NCBI GenBank assembly: GCA_035713725.1
Contig: DASTMZ010000215.1
Span: forward strand, 1-27,537
Source of the DNA: DASQPR01 sp035713725
GTDB lineage: Bacteria; Actinomycetota; Actinomycetes; Mycobacteriales; Micromonosporaceae
DNA: 27,537 nucleotides
Direction of reading: 5' to 3'
Shown here: positions 1 to 7,595 of the stretch, in pieces
How the letters are laid out: each line of letters opens with the position of its first letter
How positions within the stretch are numbered: position 1 is the first letter of the stretch
The notes under the pieces: model-generated
The model's database searches: none
Seen by the model: only the letters and a program-made list of their open reading frames with translations
Told to the model about the DNA's origin: nothing
Made by a program: the position numbers and the translations under genes

Positions 1-750
1 GCAGTGGCCGACGGCTGGTCCGGTGTCGAGTGCCTGTCCGGCATTCCGGGATCCACCGGCGCGACGCCGATGCAGAACGTCGGTGCGTACGGCCAAGAGG
101 TCGCCGACGTGATCGCGGGAGTACGAGTGCTCGACCGAGCCACCGGCGACGTCGGATGGCGTACGTCCGCGGAGTGCCAATTCGGATACCGGTCCAGCGT
201 GTTCCGGTCCACCGACCGATGGATCGTGCTGGCCGTGACGTTCCGCTTGCCGGTGTCACGACAGTCGGCGCCAATCCGTTACCCGGAACTCGCGGCCGCG
301 CTCGACGTACCGATCGGGGAGCGCGTCGACACGGTTGCCGTACGGGAGGCGGTGCTGCGCCTGCGTGCCGGCAAGGGGATGGTGCTCGACCCGGCGGACC
401 GTGACACGTTCAGCGCCGGGTCGTTCTTCATGAATCCGGTGCTGGCCGGTGCGGACTTCGAGGCCGTGGTGGCACGCGCAGCGGACGTCGGGGCGCCACC
501 GGCATTTCCCGGCCCGGACGGCACGGTGAAAACGAGCGCGGCCTGGTTGATCGAGAAGGCCGGCTTCAAAAAGGGGTACGGATCGTCGCGCATCGCGATC
601 TCGACAAAGCACACGCTCGCGCTGACGAACCGCGGCGGCGGCACGACGGCGGAACTGCTCGCACTGGCGCGGGACATCCGTGACGGCGTCGACGATCGAT
701 TCGGCATCGTGTTGCGTCCCGAGCCGACGCTGGTTAACTGCTCGCTCTGA
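1..750 (+). CDS. murB: UDP-N-acetylmuramate dehydrogenase MurB, 3' part (N-terminus outside window)
   Basis: Reduces UDP-GlcNAc-enolpyruvate to UDP-MurNAc with NADPH and FAD, the second committed cytoplasmic step of peptidoglycan precursor synthesis. The reading frame is open from base 1, so the N-terminal half of the FAD-binding domain is cut off. Visible landmarks are the FAD-loop motif SGIPGSTGATPMQNVGAYG near the start, the type I MurB segment FGYRSSVFR, the catalytic serine motif AGSFFMNPV, the substrate segment SAAWLIEKAGFKKGYG, and the C-terminal glutamate in PEPTLVN. About 250 residues are present, which is roughly the expected C-terminal two-thirds of the family. It converges on the mgtC-like gene with only 44 bases between stops. 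The left position matches Rv0482 in the mycobacterial order. The identification is secure; only the start is missing. Confidence 0.97.
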   Translation, partial: AVADGWSGVECLSGIPGSTGATPMQNVGAYGQEVADVIAGVRVLDRATGDVGWRTSAECQFGYRSSVFRSTDRWIVLAVTFRLPVSRQSAPIRYPELAAALDVPIGERVDTVAVREAVLRLRAGKGMVLDPADRDTFSAGSFFMNPVLAGADFEAVVARAADVGAPPAFPGPDGTVKTSAAWLIEKAGFKKGYGSSRIAISTKHTLALTNRGGGTTAELLALARDIRDGVDDRFGIVLRPEPTLVNCSL

Positions 751-794
751 CGTGCGCCTCACCGAGCACTCGGACCAGCGGCTCGACGGAACCG

Positions 795-1442
795 TTAGCG
801 GCTGACAGCCACGCCGCGGACGCCACCGAGCGCTCGCAACTCCGTGGCGATCTCGGTGATGGCTCGGCGGTGCTCCGCGCGGGACACGATCGTGACGGTC
901 TGTAGAGAGTTGACGTAGGCCACGCCGATGACTCGCGACTTCGGCAGGATCGCGCTGGCTCGGTTGACCACGCTGTCGATGTGAGCCTCCGGATCGACGG
1001 TAAGCGTGATCTCGAGCATCCGGCGTCGCGGCAACGCGTCACGCTCGAACACCTTCACCAGCAACAGGATCCCGAGGCCGACCACGGTGCTCAGCCATGC
1101 GGCGTTCCAGCTTCGAAGACCGACAGCCACGCCGATCGCCGCGGTGAGCCACAGCGACGCCGCCGTCGTGAGTCCGCGTACCGTCGCGCCCTCCCGCAGG
1201 ATCGCGCCAGCGCCAAGGAAGCCGATGCCCGTCACGACCTGAGCGGCGATGCGGGTCGGATCGGTGTGCAACGTGATCGCGCCGGTCAGCGTGAACACGG
1301 CGGCACCGAGGCAGACGAGCATGTGGGTACGCAGTCCGGCGGCCTGCGCGGACAGCTCGCGCTCGAGTCCGATCGCAGCGCCCAAACCGGCGGAGACCAG
1401 TATCTGTACCGGTATCACCACGTCCACGCCGCCGATCACCAT
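795..1442 (-). CDS. MgtC/SapB family membrane protein
   Basis: A 215-residue protein. The N-terminal half holds the MgtC membrane domain with the family motifs GLGAAIGLERE, GLRTHMLVCLGAA, GIGFLGAGAILREG and VRGLTTAASLWL, giving about five predicted membrane helices. The C-terminal 75 residues form a soluble ACT-like tail (RRMLEITLTVDPEAHIDSV onward) ending in AVSR. MgtC proteins are linked to magnesium limitation, acid stress and survival inside host cells in several bacteria, but the molecular activity is debated and housekeeping paralogues exist, so no specific function is claimed. I chose the ATG at 1442 because a GATAAT hexamer lies six bases before it and the first hydrophobic helix follows at once. 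An in-frame ATG at 1472 would add ten charged residues with no ribosome site. The frame stays open to 1886 upstream, but that stretch is the shadow of the methyltransferase gene. Confidence 0.92.
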   Translation of the reverse strand: MVIGGVDVVIPVQILVSAGLGAAIGLERELSAQAAGLRTHMLVCLGAAVFTLTGAITLHTDPTRIAAQVVTGIGFLGAGAILREGATVRGLTTAASLWLTAAIGVAVGLRSWNAAWLSTVVGLGILLLVKVFERDALPRRRMLEITLTVDPEAHIDSVVNRASAILPKSRVIGVAYVNSLQTVTIVSRAEHRRAITEIATELRALGGVRGVAVSR

Positions 1443-1448
1443 GGCCTC

Positions 1449-1454
1449 ATTATC
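1449..1454 (-). promoter_or_regulatory. -10 hexamer GATAAT for the mgtC-like gene
   Basis: On the minus strand GATAAT is followed by six bases and then the ATG. This matches the spacing of a leaderless promoter, where transcription begins at the first base of the start codon. The GAGG within the spacer is too close to the ATG for normal ribosome binding. The same arrangement recurs at many genes in this window. Confidence 0.5.
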
Positions 1455-1524
1455 GCGACCCCCGCGGTGCATCTGGGTATCACGGTGGGCGACGGTGCGC
1501 CGACCGAAGGTCCGGGCGCTTCGA

Positions 1525-2325
1525 CTAGCTAAGTGCGCTCCACGCGATCGTGGCCTCGCCAAGCCGCCACCGAGGCGGCCGGTCCATGATTGGCCAGCCA
1601 CTTGCCTGCAGCGCCGACACTGCGCGCACCCAGCGCTGGCGGGCACCGAACCCGGCGTAGGGGCGAGCGGTGCGCCATGCCGAGTCGAATGCTCGCAGAA
1701 ACTCGTGCACGGCTTGACCGGGGACGTTGCGATGGATGAGCGCCTTCGGCAGCCGTTCGGCGAACGTCGTCGGGCTGTCCAGCGTGGCGAGGCGCGCCGC
1801 GACAGTGAGCGACACCGGCCCGGTCGCGTCGAGTCGTACCCAGCACGCGAGCCGCCCCAACTCGTCGCAGGTGCCTTCGACGACAATGCCGCTCGGTGCC
1901 AAGCGCGCGGTCATCGTCGCCCACGCGGTCGCCACCGCCGACTCGTCGTATTGGCGCAGCACGTTCATCGCCCGTACCACGGTCGGACGCAAACCTGCGA
2001 GTTCGAAACCGCCTCGGGTGAACGTCAGCCCGGGCGGTTGCGCCGCCGACTGCGCGTCCGCAACGCGTACCGGATCGATCTCGACGCCAACCACCCGCAC
2101 ATCTCGACGGACCGCGACCAAGCGCGAGCGCAACTCCACGGCGGTCACCGGCGTGGCACCGAAGCCGAGGTCGACGACCACGGGATCGTCGGCACGGGCC
2201 AGCGCGTCGGCGCAGTGGTGGGCGATCCACGAGTCGACCCGGCGGAGCCGGTTGGCATTGGTGGTGCCACGCGTCACCGCGCCGAACGGGCGGCCGGCGG
2301 GCTGGTCGGCGCGTTTTGGTGTCAC
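1525..2325 (-). CDS. Class I SAM-dependent methyltransferase, substrate unknown
   Basis: A 266-residue protein with a Rossmann-type methyltransferase core. Motif I is VVVDLGFGATPVTAVEL and the acidic residue that would bind the SAM ribose is in VVGVEIDPVRV. The middle carries ERLPKALIHRNVPG and the C-terminus GFGARQRWVRAVSALQASGW. I know of no substrate. The GTG start overlaps the stop of the upstream SDR gene by four bases (GTGA, 2322-2325), so the two are translationally coupled and probably act together. Upstream of 2325 the frame stays open, but it runs through the SDR gene in another frame and is a shadow. Nearby genes (peptidoglycan, mycothiol) do not settle its role. The fold is sure, the function is not. 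Confidence 0.9.
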   Translation of the reverse strand: MTPKRADQPAGRPFGAVTRGTTNANRLRRVDSWIAHHCADALARADDPVVVDLGFGATPVTAVELRSRLVAVRRDVRVVGVEIDPVRVADAQSAAQPPGLTFTRGGFELAGLRPTVVRAMNVLRQYDESAVATAWATMTARLAPSGIVVEGTCDELGRLACWVRLDATGPVSLTVAARLATLDSPTTFAERLPKALIHRNVPGQAVHEFLRAFDSAWRTARPYAGFGARQRWVRAVSALQASGWPIMDRPPRWRLGEATIAWSALS

Positions 2326-3101
2326 GCGTCGTCGAAGACCCGATGGACCTTGTGCTGCGCGGCCTGCGCGAGCGGGCGGATCACGAGCTTGTCCACGTTG
2401 ACGTGATGCGGGCGGGTCGCGCACCACGCGACGCAGTCCGCGATGTCGTCGGCCACCAGCGGTTCGGCCACACCGGCGTAGACCGCGGCCGCCTTGGACG
2501 CGTCGCCGCGATAGCGGACCAACGCGAATTCGTCCGTCCGGACCATGCCAGGGTCGATCTCGATGACGCGTACCGGCTCGCCGGACAGCTCCAACCGCAG
2601 CGTGCCGGTGAGCGCCGCAACCGCGTGCTTCGCAGCCGTATACCCGCCGCCGCCCTCGTAGACGATGTCGGCCGCGGTCGACCCCATCACGATGACCGTG
2701 CCGCGACGGCTCGCGATCAGGGCCGGCAGGAGCGCCTTCGTGACGCGGAGCGTGCCGAGCACGTTCACGTCGAACATGCGCTGCCAATCGTCCACCGATG
2801 CGTCCGCGACCGGGTCCGCGCCGAACGCGCCGCCTGCGATGTTGACGAGCACTTCCAGATCGCCGTCGAGTTCGGCCACCGTCGCGGCGAGCGCGGTGAC
2901 GTCCTCGTCTCGCGTCACATCCGCGGGTACGGCCGTAACTGCGCCACCACTGTCGGTTATCTCGTGTGCGAGTTTGTCGAGGCGGTCCAGCCGGCGAGCC
3001 GCAACGACAACGTGGAAGCCCTCGGCGGCGAGCCGGCGGGCGGACGCGGCGCCGATGCCGCTTGACGCACCCGTCACGACGGCGATCTTCGTGTCAGCCA
3101 T
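2322..3101 (-). CDS. Short-chain dehydrogenase/reductase (classical SDR)
   Basis: A 259-residue NAD(P)-dependent oxidoreductase. It shows the cofactor motif TGASSGIG at residues 10-17, an NIAGG variant of the usual NNAG motif, the catalytic serine in VIVMGSTAAD and the YTAAK catalytic Tyr/Lys pair. The basic residues in AARRLDRL after the second beta strand suggest NADP rather than NAD. The position next to murB and before mshA matches Rv0484c of M. tuberculosis (recalled). The ATG at 3101 is preferred because TAGATT sits seven bases before it; an in-frame start at 3134 would add eleven residues. Its stop is fused to the start of the methyltransferase gene, so they form an operon. The substrate is unknown. 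Confidence 0.94.
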   Translation of the reverse strand: MADTKIAVVTGASSGIGAASARRLAAEGFHVVVAARRLDRLDKLAHEITDSGGAVTAVPADVTRDEDVTALAATVAELDGDLEVLVNIAGGAFGADPVADASVDDWQRMFDVNVLGTLRVTKALLPALIASRRGTVIVMGSTAADIVYEGGGGYTAAKHAVAALTGTLRLELSGEPVRVIEIDPGMVRTDEFALVRYRGDASKAAAVYAGVAEPLVADDIADCVAWCATRPHHVNVDKLVIRPLAQAAQHKVHRVFDDA

Positions 3102-3108
3102 GTCGAGA

Positions 3109-3114
3109 AATCTA
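3109..3114 (-). promoter_or_regulatory. -10 hexamer TAGATT for the SDR-methyltransferase operon
   Basis: TAGATT on the minus strand is followed by seven bases and the ATG at 3101. No Shine-Dalgarno sequence lies between them, so the message is probably leaderless. Confidence 0.55.
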
Positions 3115-3135
3115 GCCGCACTCCTAGTGGTCAAA

Positions 3136-3283
3136 GCGCCTGGACCTTCGGTCGGCGCACCGTCCCTCAGAGTGATGACGTCCGGTCACAGCGCTCGGAC
3201 CGAGGTACGGCGCACGGTCCCTCGTAGTGACGACGTCTGGTCGCGCCTGGACCCTCGGTCGGCGCACCGTCCCTTGGAGTGAT
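3136..3283. repeat. Three imperfect tandem copies of a ~53-nt intergenic repeat
   Basis: Copies begin at 3136, 3191 and 3243 (spacing 55 and 52). Each holds a GCGCYYGGACC block, a GGTCGGCGCACCGTCCCT-like core, then AGTGATGACGTC or a close variant. Copies 1 and 3 are nearly identical over their first 32 bases; copy 2 carries several substitutions and copy 3 lacks the tail. GACC and GGTC in copies 1 and 3 form a small inverted repeat around three bases. The array lies just upstream of the SDR promoter and about 300 bases before mshA. Function unknown: it could be an operator array, or simply duplicated sequence. Confidence 0.75.
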
Positions 3284-3585
3284 ATGCGGGAAGTCGGCGC
3301 GGTTGGTGGTGGCCAATCTGCACGCGTGCCACGACATAACGGCAGGTCACCGAGAGGTTGGTCACGTCGAGGGGTGCGGACGGGCATGAACGACGCGGGA
3401 TGGGGAAGATCGGACGGCGGCGCGCGGTTAAATCGTGTGGCGCCGGCGCGTGGCCGTCGCCACAGATCGTTCACAACACAGGGTTTCCACAGCAACGACG
3501 GCGCGTGACGGCAGCAGCAGGACGGCGAAGACCGGTCCGCGACGCCGTACCGGACGAAGACGCCGTACCGGACGAAGGAGCGAGC
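3284..3585. other. Intergenic region upstream of mshA
   Basis: About 300 bases with no convincing gene. A TTAAAT hexamer near 3429 is a possible -10 element for mshA with a leader of roughly 150 bases. A 13-base direct repeat of the form GGTCAC-n3-GAGG occurs twice with a 15-base period around 3344-3371. An in-frame GTG at 3505 could lengthen MshA by 27 residues but has no ribosome site. Confidence 0.4.
3541..3576 (+). repeat. Perfect 18-bp tandem duplication before the mshA ribosome site
   Basis: GACGCCGTACCGGACGAA occurs twice in a row (3541-3558 and 3559-3576). The second copy supplies the first bases of the GAAGGAG ribosome-binding site at 3574-3580. Being a multiple of three it would add DAVPDE twice if translation began upstream. 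A perfect repeat suggests a recent slippage event. Confidence 0.9.
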
Positions 3586-4920
3586 GTGGCATCCGCCCAC
3601 CGCGATTGTCTGCCCCGACGGGTTGCCACCCTCTCCGTACACACGTCGCCGCTGGACCAACCGGGCACCGGGGACGCGGGCGGCATGAATGTGTACATCG
3701 TGGAGACCGCGAAGCGGCTCGCCGCGGCCGGTGTCGAGGTGGAGATCTTCACGCGTGCGACCTGTTCCGAGTTGCCGCCGCATGTCGAGATGGCGCCCGG
3801 GGTGCTGGTCCGCCACATCAACGCCGGCCCGTTCGAGGGCCTCGCGAAGGAAGATCTGCCCGCGCAGATGTGCGCGTTCACTACCGGCGTGCTGCGCGCC
3901 GAGGCCTCCGAAGCGCCCGGCTACTACGACCTCGTGCACTCGCACTACTGGCTTTCCGGGCAGGTCGGCTGGCTCGCGAAGGACCGCTGGGGCGTGCCGC
4001 TCGTGCACACCGCGCACACCCTGGCGAAGGTGAAGAACCGACTGCTCGCGGCCGGCGACGCGGCCGAGCCGAAGGCTCGAGTGATCGGCGAAGAGCAAGT
4101 GGTGGCCGCCAGCGACCGTCTCGTCGCGAATACGCCGACAGAGGCCGGCGAACTAATCGACCTCTACGACGCGGACGCCGCCCGGGTCGCCGTGGTGGAG
4201 CCAGGTGTCGATCTCGACCGCTTCCACCCGCCGACGGTCGGCCGCGAGGCCGACGCTCGCGGCGCCGCGCGCCGCCGTTTCGGGTTGCCCGCCGACGGGC
4301 ATGTCGTCGCGTTCGTCGGGCGGATCCAACCACTGAAGGCGCCAGACGTTCTGCTGCACGCGGCCGCACGGCTACGTGAGGTCGATCCGGCCACTGCCAC
4401 CCGGCTCACCATCGTGGTGGTCGGCGGCAACAGCGGGTCCGGCCTTGATCTGGTCGCGATCGCTGAGTCTCTCGGGCTGACGGCGCACGTCCGCCTACTG
4501 CCGCCGCAGGACGGTCCGGCGCTCGTGGACGTTTATCGCGCCGCAGATGTTGTCGCGGTGCCGAGCTACAACGAGTCGTTCGGCCTCGTCGCGCTGGAGG
4601 CGCAGGCGTGCGGCACACCGGTCGTGGCGGCCTCGGTCGGCGGACTGGTGACGGCGGTCCGCGACGGTGTCTCGGGCGTACTCGTCGATGGTCACCACGC
4701 GGACGATTGGGCGACCGTGCTCGGCGACCTCCTGACTCAGCCACGGCGACGGGCCGCGCTGAGCACCGGGGCAGTCGATCACGCGCAGGGGTATTCGTGG
4801 AGCCGGACCGCGTCCGGTCTGCTCGCGGTCTACCGTGAAGCGATGTCCGAACACCGCGACCGGATCGCCGCCGAGCTTGGCCGAGTGCTGCAGCGCTCGC
4901 CGGTCGGCGCCGTGGCATGA
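3586..4920 (+). CDS. mshA: D-inositol-3-phosphate N-acetylglucosaminyltransferase MshA
   Basis: Transfers GlcNAc from UDP-GlcNAc to 1-L-myo-inositol 1-phosphate, the first step of mycothiol synthesis in the actinomycete cytosol. The 444-residue protein is a GT4 (GT-B fold) enzyme. Near the N-terminus it has GTGDAGGMNVYIVE, then HSHYWLSGQVGWL and HTAHTLAKVKN, the inter-domain segment VVEPGVDLDRFHPP, the donor-site motif FVGRIQPLKAPDVL, and the E-x7-E type motif in PSYNESFGLVALEAQACGTP. Length fits the family. I placed the start at GTG 3586 because GAAGGAG ends five bases before it. The ybjN-like gene overlaps its stop by four bases, an arrangement seen beside Rv0486/Rv0487. The call is secure. 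Confidence 0.97.
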   Translation: MASAHRDCLPRRVATLSVHTSPLDQPGTGDAGGMNVYIVETAKRLAAAGVEVEIFTRATCSELPPHVEMAPGVLVRHINAGPFEGLAKEDLPAQMCAFTTGVLRAEASEAPGYYDLVHSHYWLSGQVGWLAKDRWGVPLVHTAHTLAKVKNRLLAAGDAAEPKARVIGEEQVVAASDRLVANTPTEAGELIDLYDADAARVAVVEPGVDLDRFHPPTVGREADARGAARRRFGLPADGHVVAFVGRIQPLKAPDVLLHAAARLREVDPATATRLTIVVVGGNSGSGLDLVAIAESLGLTAHVRLLPPQDGPALVDVYRAADVVAVPSYNESFGLVALEAQACGTPVVAASVGGLVTAVRDGVSGVLVDGHHADDWATVLGDLLTQPRRRAALSTGAVDHAQGYSWSRTASGLLAVYREAMSEHRDRIAAELGRVLQRSPVGAVA

Positions 4921-5423
4921 CCAACAGCGCAGCCACGGCGGTCGCGTGCGCGACCATCGAGGCTGCGCTGACCGAACGCGATCTTGCATGGGAGCGTATC
5001 GGCGACACGTCGTACGTCGTGACCCTGCCCGGCGCGCACAAGCTCAAGACCGCCGTGAACCTCATCGTCGGCGCGCATGCGTTGCGCATCGAGGCGTTCG
5101 TGATGCGCCAGCCCGACGAGCACCGCGAGGAGTTGTGGTCGTACCTGTTGCAGCACAACGCGCGTATGTACGGCATGGCGTTCGCGATCGACGCGGTCGG
5201 CGACGTCTACCTGACCGGCCGTTCGCCATTGCACGCGGTCACTGCCGACGAGTTGGATCGCTTGCTCGGTGCGGTGCTGACCTATGCAGACGACAACTTC
5301 GACACGATGCTCGAGATCGGCTTCGCGACCGCGATCCGCCGGGAATGGGCCTGGCGGGTGTCGCGCGGCGAGTCGCTGGACAACCTGCGCGCGTTCCAGC
5401 ATCTCGTCGACCCGGCCGACTGA
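4917..5423 (+). CDS. YbjN domain-containing protein
   Basis: A 168-residue soluble protein of the YbjN family (PF10722), a type III secretion chaperone-like alpha/beta fold with no settled biochemical activity. Recognisable parts are VVTLPGAHKLKTAVNLIV, the strand HALRIEAFVMRQPDEHRE, LLQHNARMYGMAFAIDAVGD and the C-terminal DDNFDTMLEIGFATAIRREW. Its ATG lies inside the mshA stop region (ATGA overlap), so expression is coupled to mshA. The same pairing occurs at Rv0486-Rv0487 (recalled), which hints at a role linked to mycothiol, but nothing in the protein itself shows it. Confidence 0.93.
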   Translation: MTNSAATAVACATIEAALTERDLAWERIGDTSYVVTLPGAHKLKTAVNLIVGAHALRIEAFVMRQPDEHREELWSYLLQHNARMYGMAFAIDAVGDVYLTGRSPLHAVTADELDRLLGAVLTYADDNFDTMLEIGFATAIRREWAWRVSRGESLDNLRAFQHLVDPAD

Positions 5424-5478
5424 CGGAGGCGGCGCGCCGCTCGGCACGATCCCGTGACACGTCGCGCGGGACGGCCGT

Positions 5479-6066
5479 TCAGTAGCGCCCAGCGCGGCGC
5501 ATCGCCTGGAAATAGCGTGTGGTCGGCGGTGCAAGCAGCGTGATTCCGAGACATAACGCGAGGATCGGCACGCCGAACGCGCCGACCTTCAATGCCGCCG
5601 CCAGCGTGGAGGGCATATCGCCGGTCTGCAAGGCCTCGATGCGGCTGGTGAACTCGTTGCTGTCCGCGATCGCCGTGCTGACCGTCATGTTCGGGCCCCA
5701 CGCGGCGTCGAAGCCGATGCACATCAACGTGGTGAGGCCAGCCAGGATCAGCGCCCGGGTTCGGCTGCTACTGCTGCCGGTGCCCAGCGGCACGACCGTA
5801 CGAGCCATCAAAAACACCATGACCAGACCCAAGGCCAACGTCACGACGTCGCGGATGTAGTACACGATCTTCCCGTAACCGGTCAGCTGGTAGCCGGTTT
5901 CGTCGGTGGCCTGCGAAATGTCGTGCGACAGATTCGCCAGGTGCAACACCGCGCACAGCATCACGACGGTCAATCCGGCGATGATCAATGCGACAAGCGC
6001 CGCACCAATCTTCACCAGCGGGTTGTCGGCCGGCATCGGTTCAAGGTCCGTCACGAGCCGAGACAC
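5479..6066 (-). CDS. Hypothetical four-helix membrane protein
   Basis: A 195-residue protein I do not recognise. Four hydrophobic stretches are evident: ALVALIIAGLTVVMLCAVL, IRDVVTLALGLVMVFLMA, ALILAGLTTLMCIGFDAA, and VGAFGVPILALCLGITLLA. Between the first two lies a polar extracytoplasmic or cytoplasmic segment (HDISQATDETGYQLTGYG). The tail MRRAGRY is basic, which suggests a cytoplasmic C-terminus. The start is uncertain: GTG at 6066 gives the longest version, and ATG at 6036 (MPADNPLVK) is equally possible. It lies 21 bases downstream of the kinase-like gene on the same strand, so they may be cotranscribed. No function is proposed. Confidence 0.75.
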   Translation of the reverse strand: MSRLVTDLEPMPADNPLVKIGAALVALIIAGLTVVMLCAVLHLANLSHDISQATDETGYQLTGYGKIVYYIRDVVTLALGLVMVFLMARTVVPLGTGSSSSRTRALILAGLTTLMCIGFDAAWGPNMTVSTAIADSNEFTSRIEALQTGDMPSTLAAALKVGAFGVPILALCLGITLLAPPTTRYFQAMRRAGRY

Positions 6067-6087
6067 TAAGTCGCGCAGCGGCGCACG

Positions 6088-6714
6088 TCAATGGCCGGGA
6101 ACCCCTGTCGGAGCCGGTTCGTCGAGCGCAGCCGCCGCGCGCTCCAGGACGTCGTGCCACGGCCGCGCCGAAATCACAGGTACGCCGTGCCGGACGGCCT
6201 CGTCTGCGAGCCAACGCGACCACGCGACACTGACCTCCGCGCGCTTTCGTTGCTCCCCAGCGTCGGGTTCGCGGGACGCGTAGTTTGCCACGATCTGATC
6301 CGCGTCTGGTTCGACCACGAACAACGCGCGCACTCGCCGATCGGCCGGCTGACCGGCGTACCCACTGTGGACAGTGAACGCAGGCCGCAGGAAGTCGCCC
6401 TCGATGACCACCGGCATGTCGGTCTCCAAATGGTTTCCGATGATGGCGGCGAGCGCCGGCTCGAGGGCCGCGGCGAGCGCGATGCCCTGCGCCATGATCT
6501 GTTCAGGCGCCGCATCGAACGCGTTCGGATGGGTCTGCCAGTAGAAGAGCTCGGGCTGCTGGTCGGGCGTGGTCATCGCCTCGAGCGCGCAGACGATGTC
6601 GTCGATCTCCAGCACCGGTACGCCGAACCGGCGGGCGAGTGGGTATGCCACCGAGCTCTTGCCCGCCCCTGATGCGCCCCCGATCAGCAGGACAATCCAA
6701 CCTCGTTCGGTCAC
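6088..6714 (-). CDS. P-loop kinase-like ATP-binding protein
   Basis: A 208-residue P-loop NTPase. The Walker A motif GGASGAGKSSVAYPLA is at about residues 12-27, followed by EIDDIVCALEAM, which places acidic residues as in small-molecule kinases. MPVVIEGDFLRPAF looks like the Walker B/substrate region, and YASREPDAGEQRKR resembles a mobile lid with conserved arginine. The layout resembles 2-phosphoglycerate kinase-like and chloramphenicol/zeta-type phosphotransferases, but I cannot name the substrate. GTG 6714 is used as start: TAAGGT lies six bases before it. The AAGG there could also serve as a ribosome site. It diverges from gpmA across about 100 bases; a link to 3-carbon phosphate metabolism is tempting but unsupported. 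Confidence 0.85.
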   Translation of the reverse strand: MTERGWIVLLIGGASGAGKSSVAYPLARRFGVPVLEIDDIVCALEAMTTPDQQPELFYWQTHPNAFDAAPEQIMAQGIALAAALEPALAAIIGNHLETDMPVVIEGDFLRPAFTVHSGYAGQPADRRVRALFVVEPDADQIVANYASREPDAGEQRKRAEVSVAWSRWLADEAVRHGVPVISARPWHDVLERAAAALDEPAPTGVPGH

Positions 6715-6720
6715 ATGATC

Positions 6721-6726
6721 ACCTTA
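6721..6726 (-). promoter_or_regulatory. -10 hexamer TAAGGT (or overlapping SD) for the kinase-like gene
   Basis: TAAGGT is six bases before the GTG on the minus strand. It fits the leaderless pattern seen at neighbouring genes, though AAGGTGA also resembles a Shine-Dalgarno sequence, so the two readings cannot be separated by eye. Confidence 0.4.
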
Positions 6727-6802
6727 GTGGCCGATTATGAACGGGACTTCTCACGTGGCGGGCGCAGCTCCGGCCGGTGCGTACGGGCCGTGGTGGAGGC
6801 GC

Positions 6803-6808
6803 GAGAAT
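6803..6808 (+). promoter_or_regulatory. Possible -10 hexamer GAGAAT for gpmA
   Basis: GAGAAT is followed by six bases and the gpmA ATG at 6815. The nearest purine-rich ribosome site (GGAGG, 6795-6799) is too far away at about 15 bases. A leaderless message is the better reading, though the hexamer lacks the consensus first T. Confidence 0.4.
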
Positions 6809-6814
6809 GGCGTC

Positions 6815-7573
6815 ATGACTGACCGGCCGTACACGTTGATCCTGCTCCGCCACGGCGAGAGCGAGTGGAACGCGAAGAACCTGTTCACCGGCTGGGTCGA
6901 CGTGGACCTGACGGCGGCCGGCGAGGCCGAGGCGCGCCGGGGCGGGGACCTGCTCCGCGAACACGGCCTGCTGCCGGACGTCGTACACACGTCGGTGCTC
7001 CGTCGCGCCATCCGCACCGCGGAGATCACGTTGAACGCGATCGACCGGCACTGGATCCCGGTGTCGCGATCATGGCGGCTGAACGAGCGTCACTACGGTG
7101 CGCTGCAGGGCAAGAACAAGAAGCAGACGCTGGAAGAGTACGGCGAGGAGCAGTTCACGCTGTGGCGCCGGTCGTACGACGTGCCGCCGCCGCCGATCGC
7201 GGTGGACGACGAGTTCTCGCAGTATGACGACGCGCGCTACGGTGCGCTGCCGCCGGATGCACGGCCGGTGACCGAGTGCCTCAAGGACGTGCTCGAGCGC
7301 GGATTGCCCTACTGGACCGACGCCATCGTGCCGGACCTTCGGATCGGCCGTACGGTGCTCGTGGCAGCGCATGGCAACTCGTTGCGCGCGCTAGTGAAGC
7401 ACCTCGACGCGATCTCCGACGAAGACATCGCGACGGTCAACATCCCAACCGGCATCCCGCTGCGCTACGACCTCGACCCGGTCACGTTGCGACCGGTCAC
7501 GCCCGGCGGGGCGTACCTCGATCCGGCCGCCGCGATCGAGGCGGCCGCCGCGGTGGCGAACCAGGGTCGGTAG
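6815..7573 (+). CDS. gpmA: 2,3-bisphosphoglycerate-dependent phosphoglycerate mutase
   Basis: Interconverts 3-phosphoglycerate and 2-phosphoglycerate in glycolysis through a phosphohistidine. The 252-residue protein has the RHGE signature LLRHGESEWN with His13 as the phosphorylated residue, FTGWVDVDLT, the double arginine in LRRAIRTAE (63-64), Glu91 in LNERHYGALQGKNK, RRSYDVPPPP, and the second catalytic histidine His186 in VLVAAHGNSLRALVKHL. The family length is about 250, so it is complete. The start at 6815 is set by homology. It matches gpm1 (Rv0489) in the mycobacterial order upstream of senX3. Confidence 0.98.
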   Translation: MTDRPYTLILLRHGESEWNAKNLFTGWVDVDLTAAGEAEARRGGDLLREHGLLPDVVHTSVLRRAIRTAEITLNAIDRHWIPVSRSWRLNERHYGALQGKNKKQTLEEYGEEQFTLWRRSYDVPPPPIAVDDEFSQYDDARYGALPPDARPVTECLKDVLERGLPYWTDAIVPDLRIGRTVLVAAHGNSLRALVKHLDAISDEDIATVNIPTGIPLRYDLDPVTLRPVTPGGAYLDPAAAIEAAAAVANQGR

Positions 7574-7595
7574 CGGCCACCGTTCCGGAGCGCAT

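Noticed and set aside
1443..1886. N-terminal extension of the mgtC-like frame to 1886
   Set aside because: It overlaps the methyltransferase gene in another frame, lacks family similarity and is Arg/Ser-rich shadow sequence; a promoter hexamer precedes the inner ATG.
3136..3283. Repeat array as a CRISPR
   Set aside because: Only three degenerate copies, adjacent without unique spacers, and no cas genes.
3483..3491. DnaA-box-like GTTTCCACA upstream of mshA
   Set aside because: A single imperfect copy with no dnaA, dnaN or AT-rich region nearby; not an origin.
3124..4098. Minus-strand 324-codon frame across mshA
   Set aside because: It is antisense to the well-supported mshA gene and its product resembles no family.
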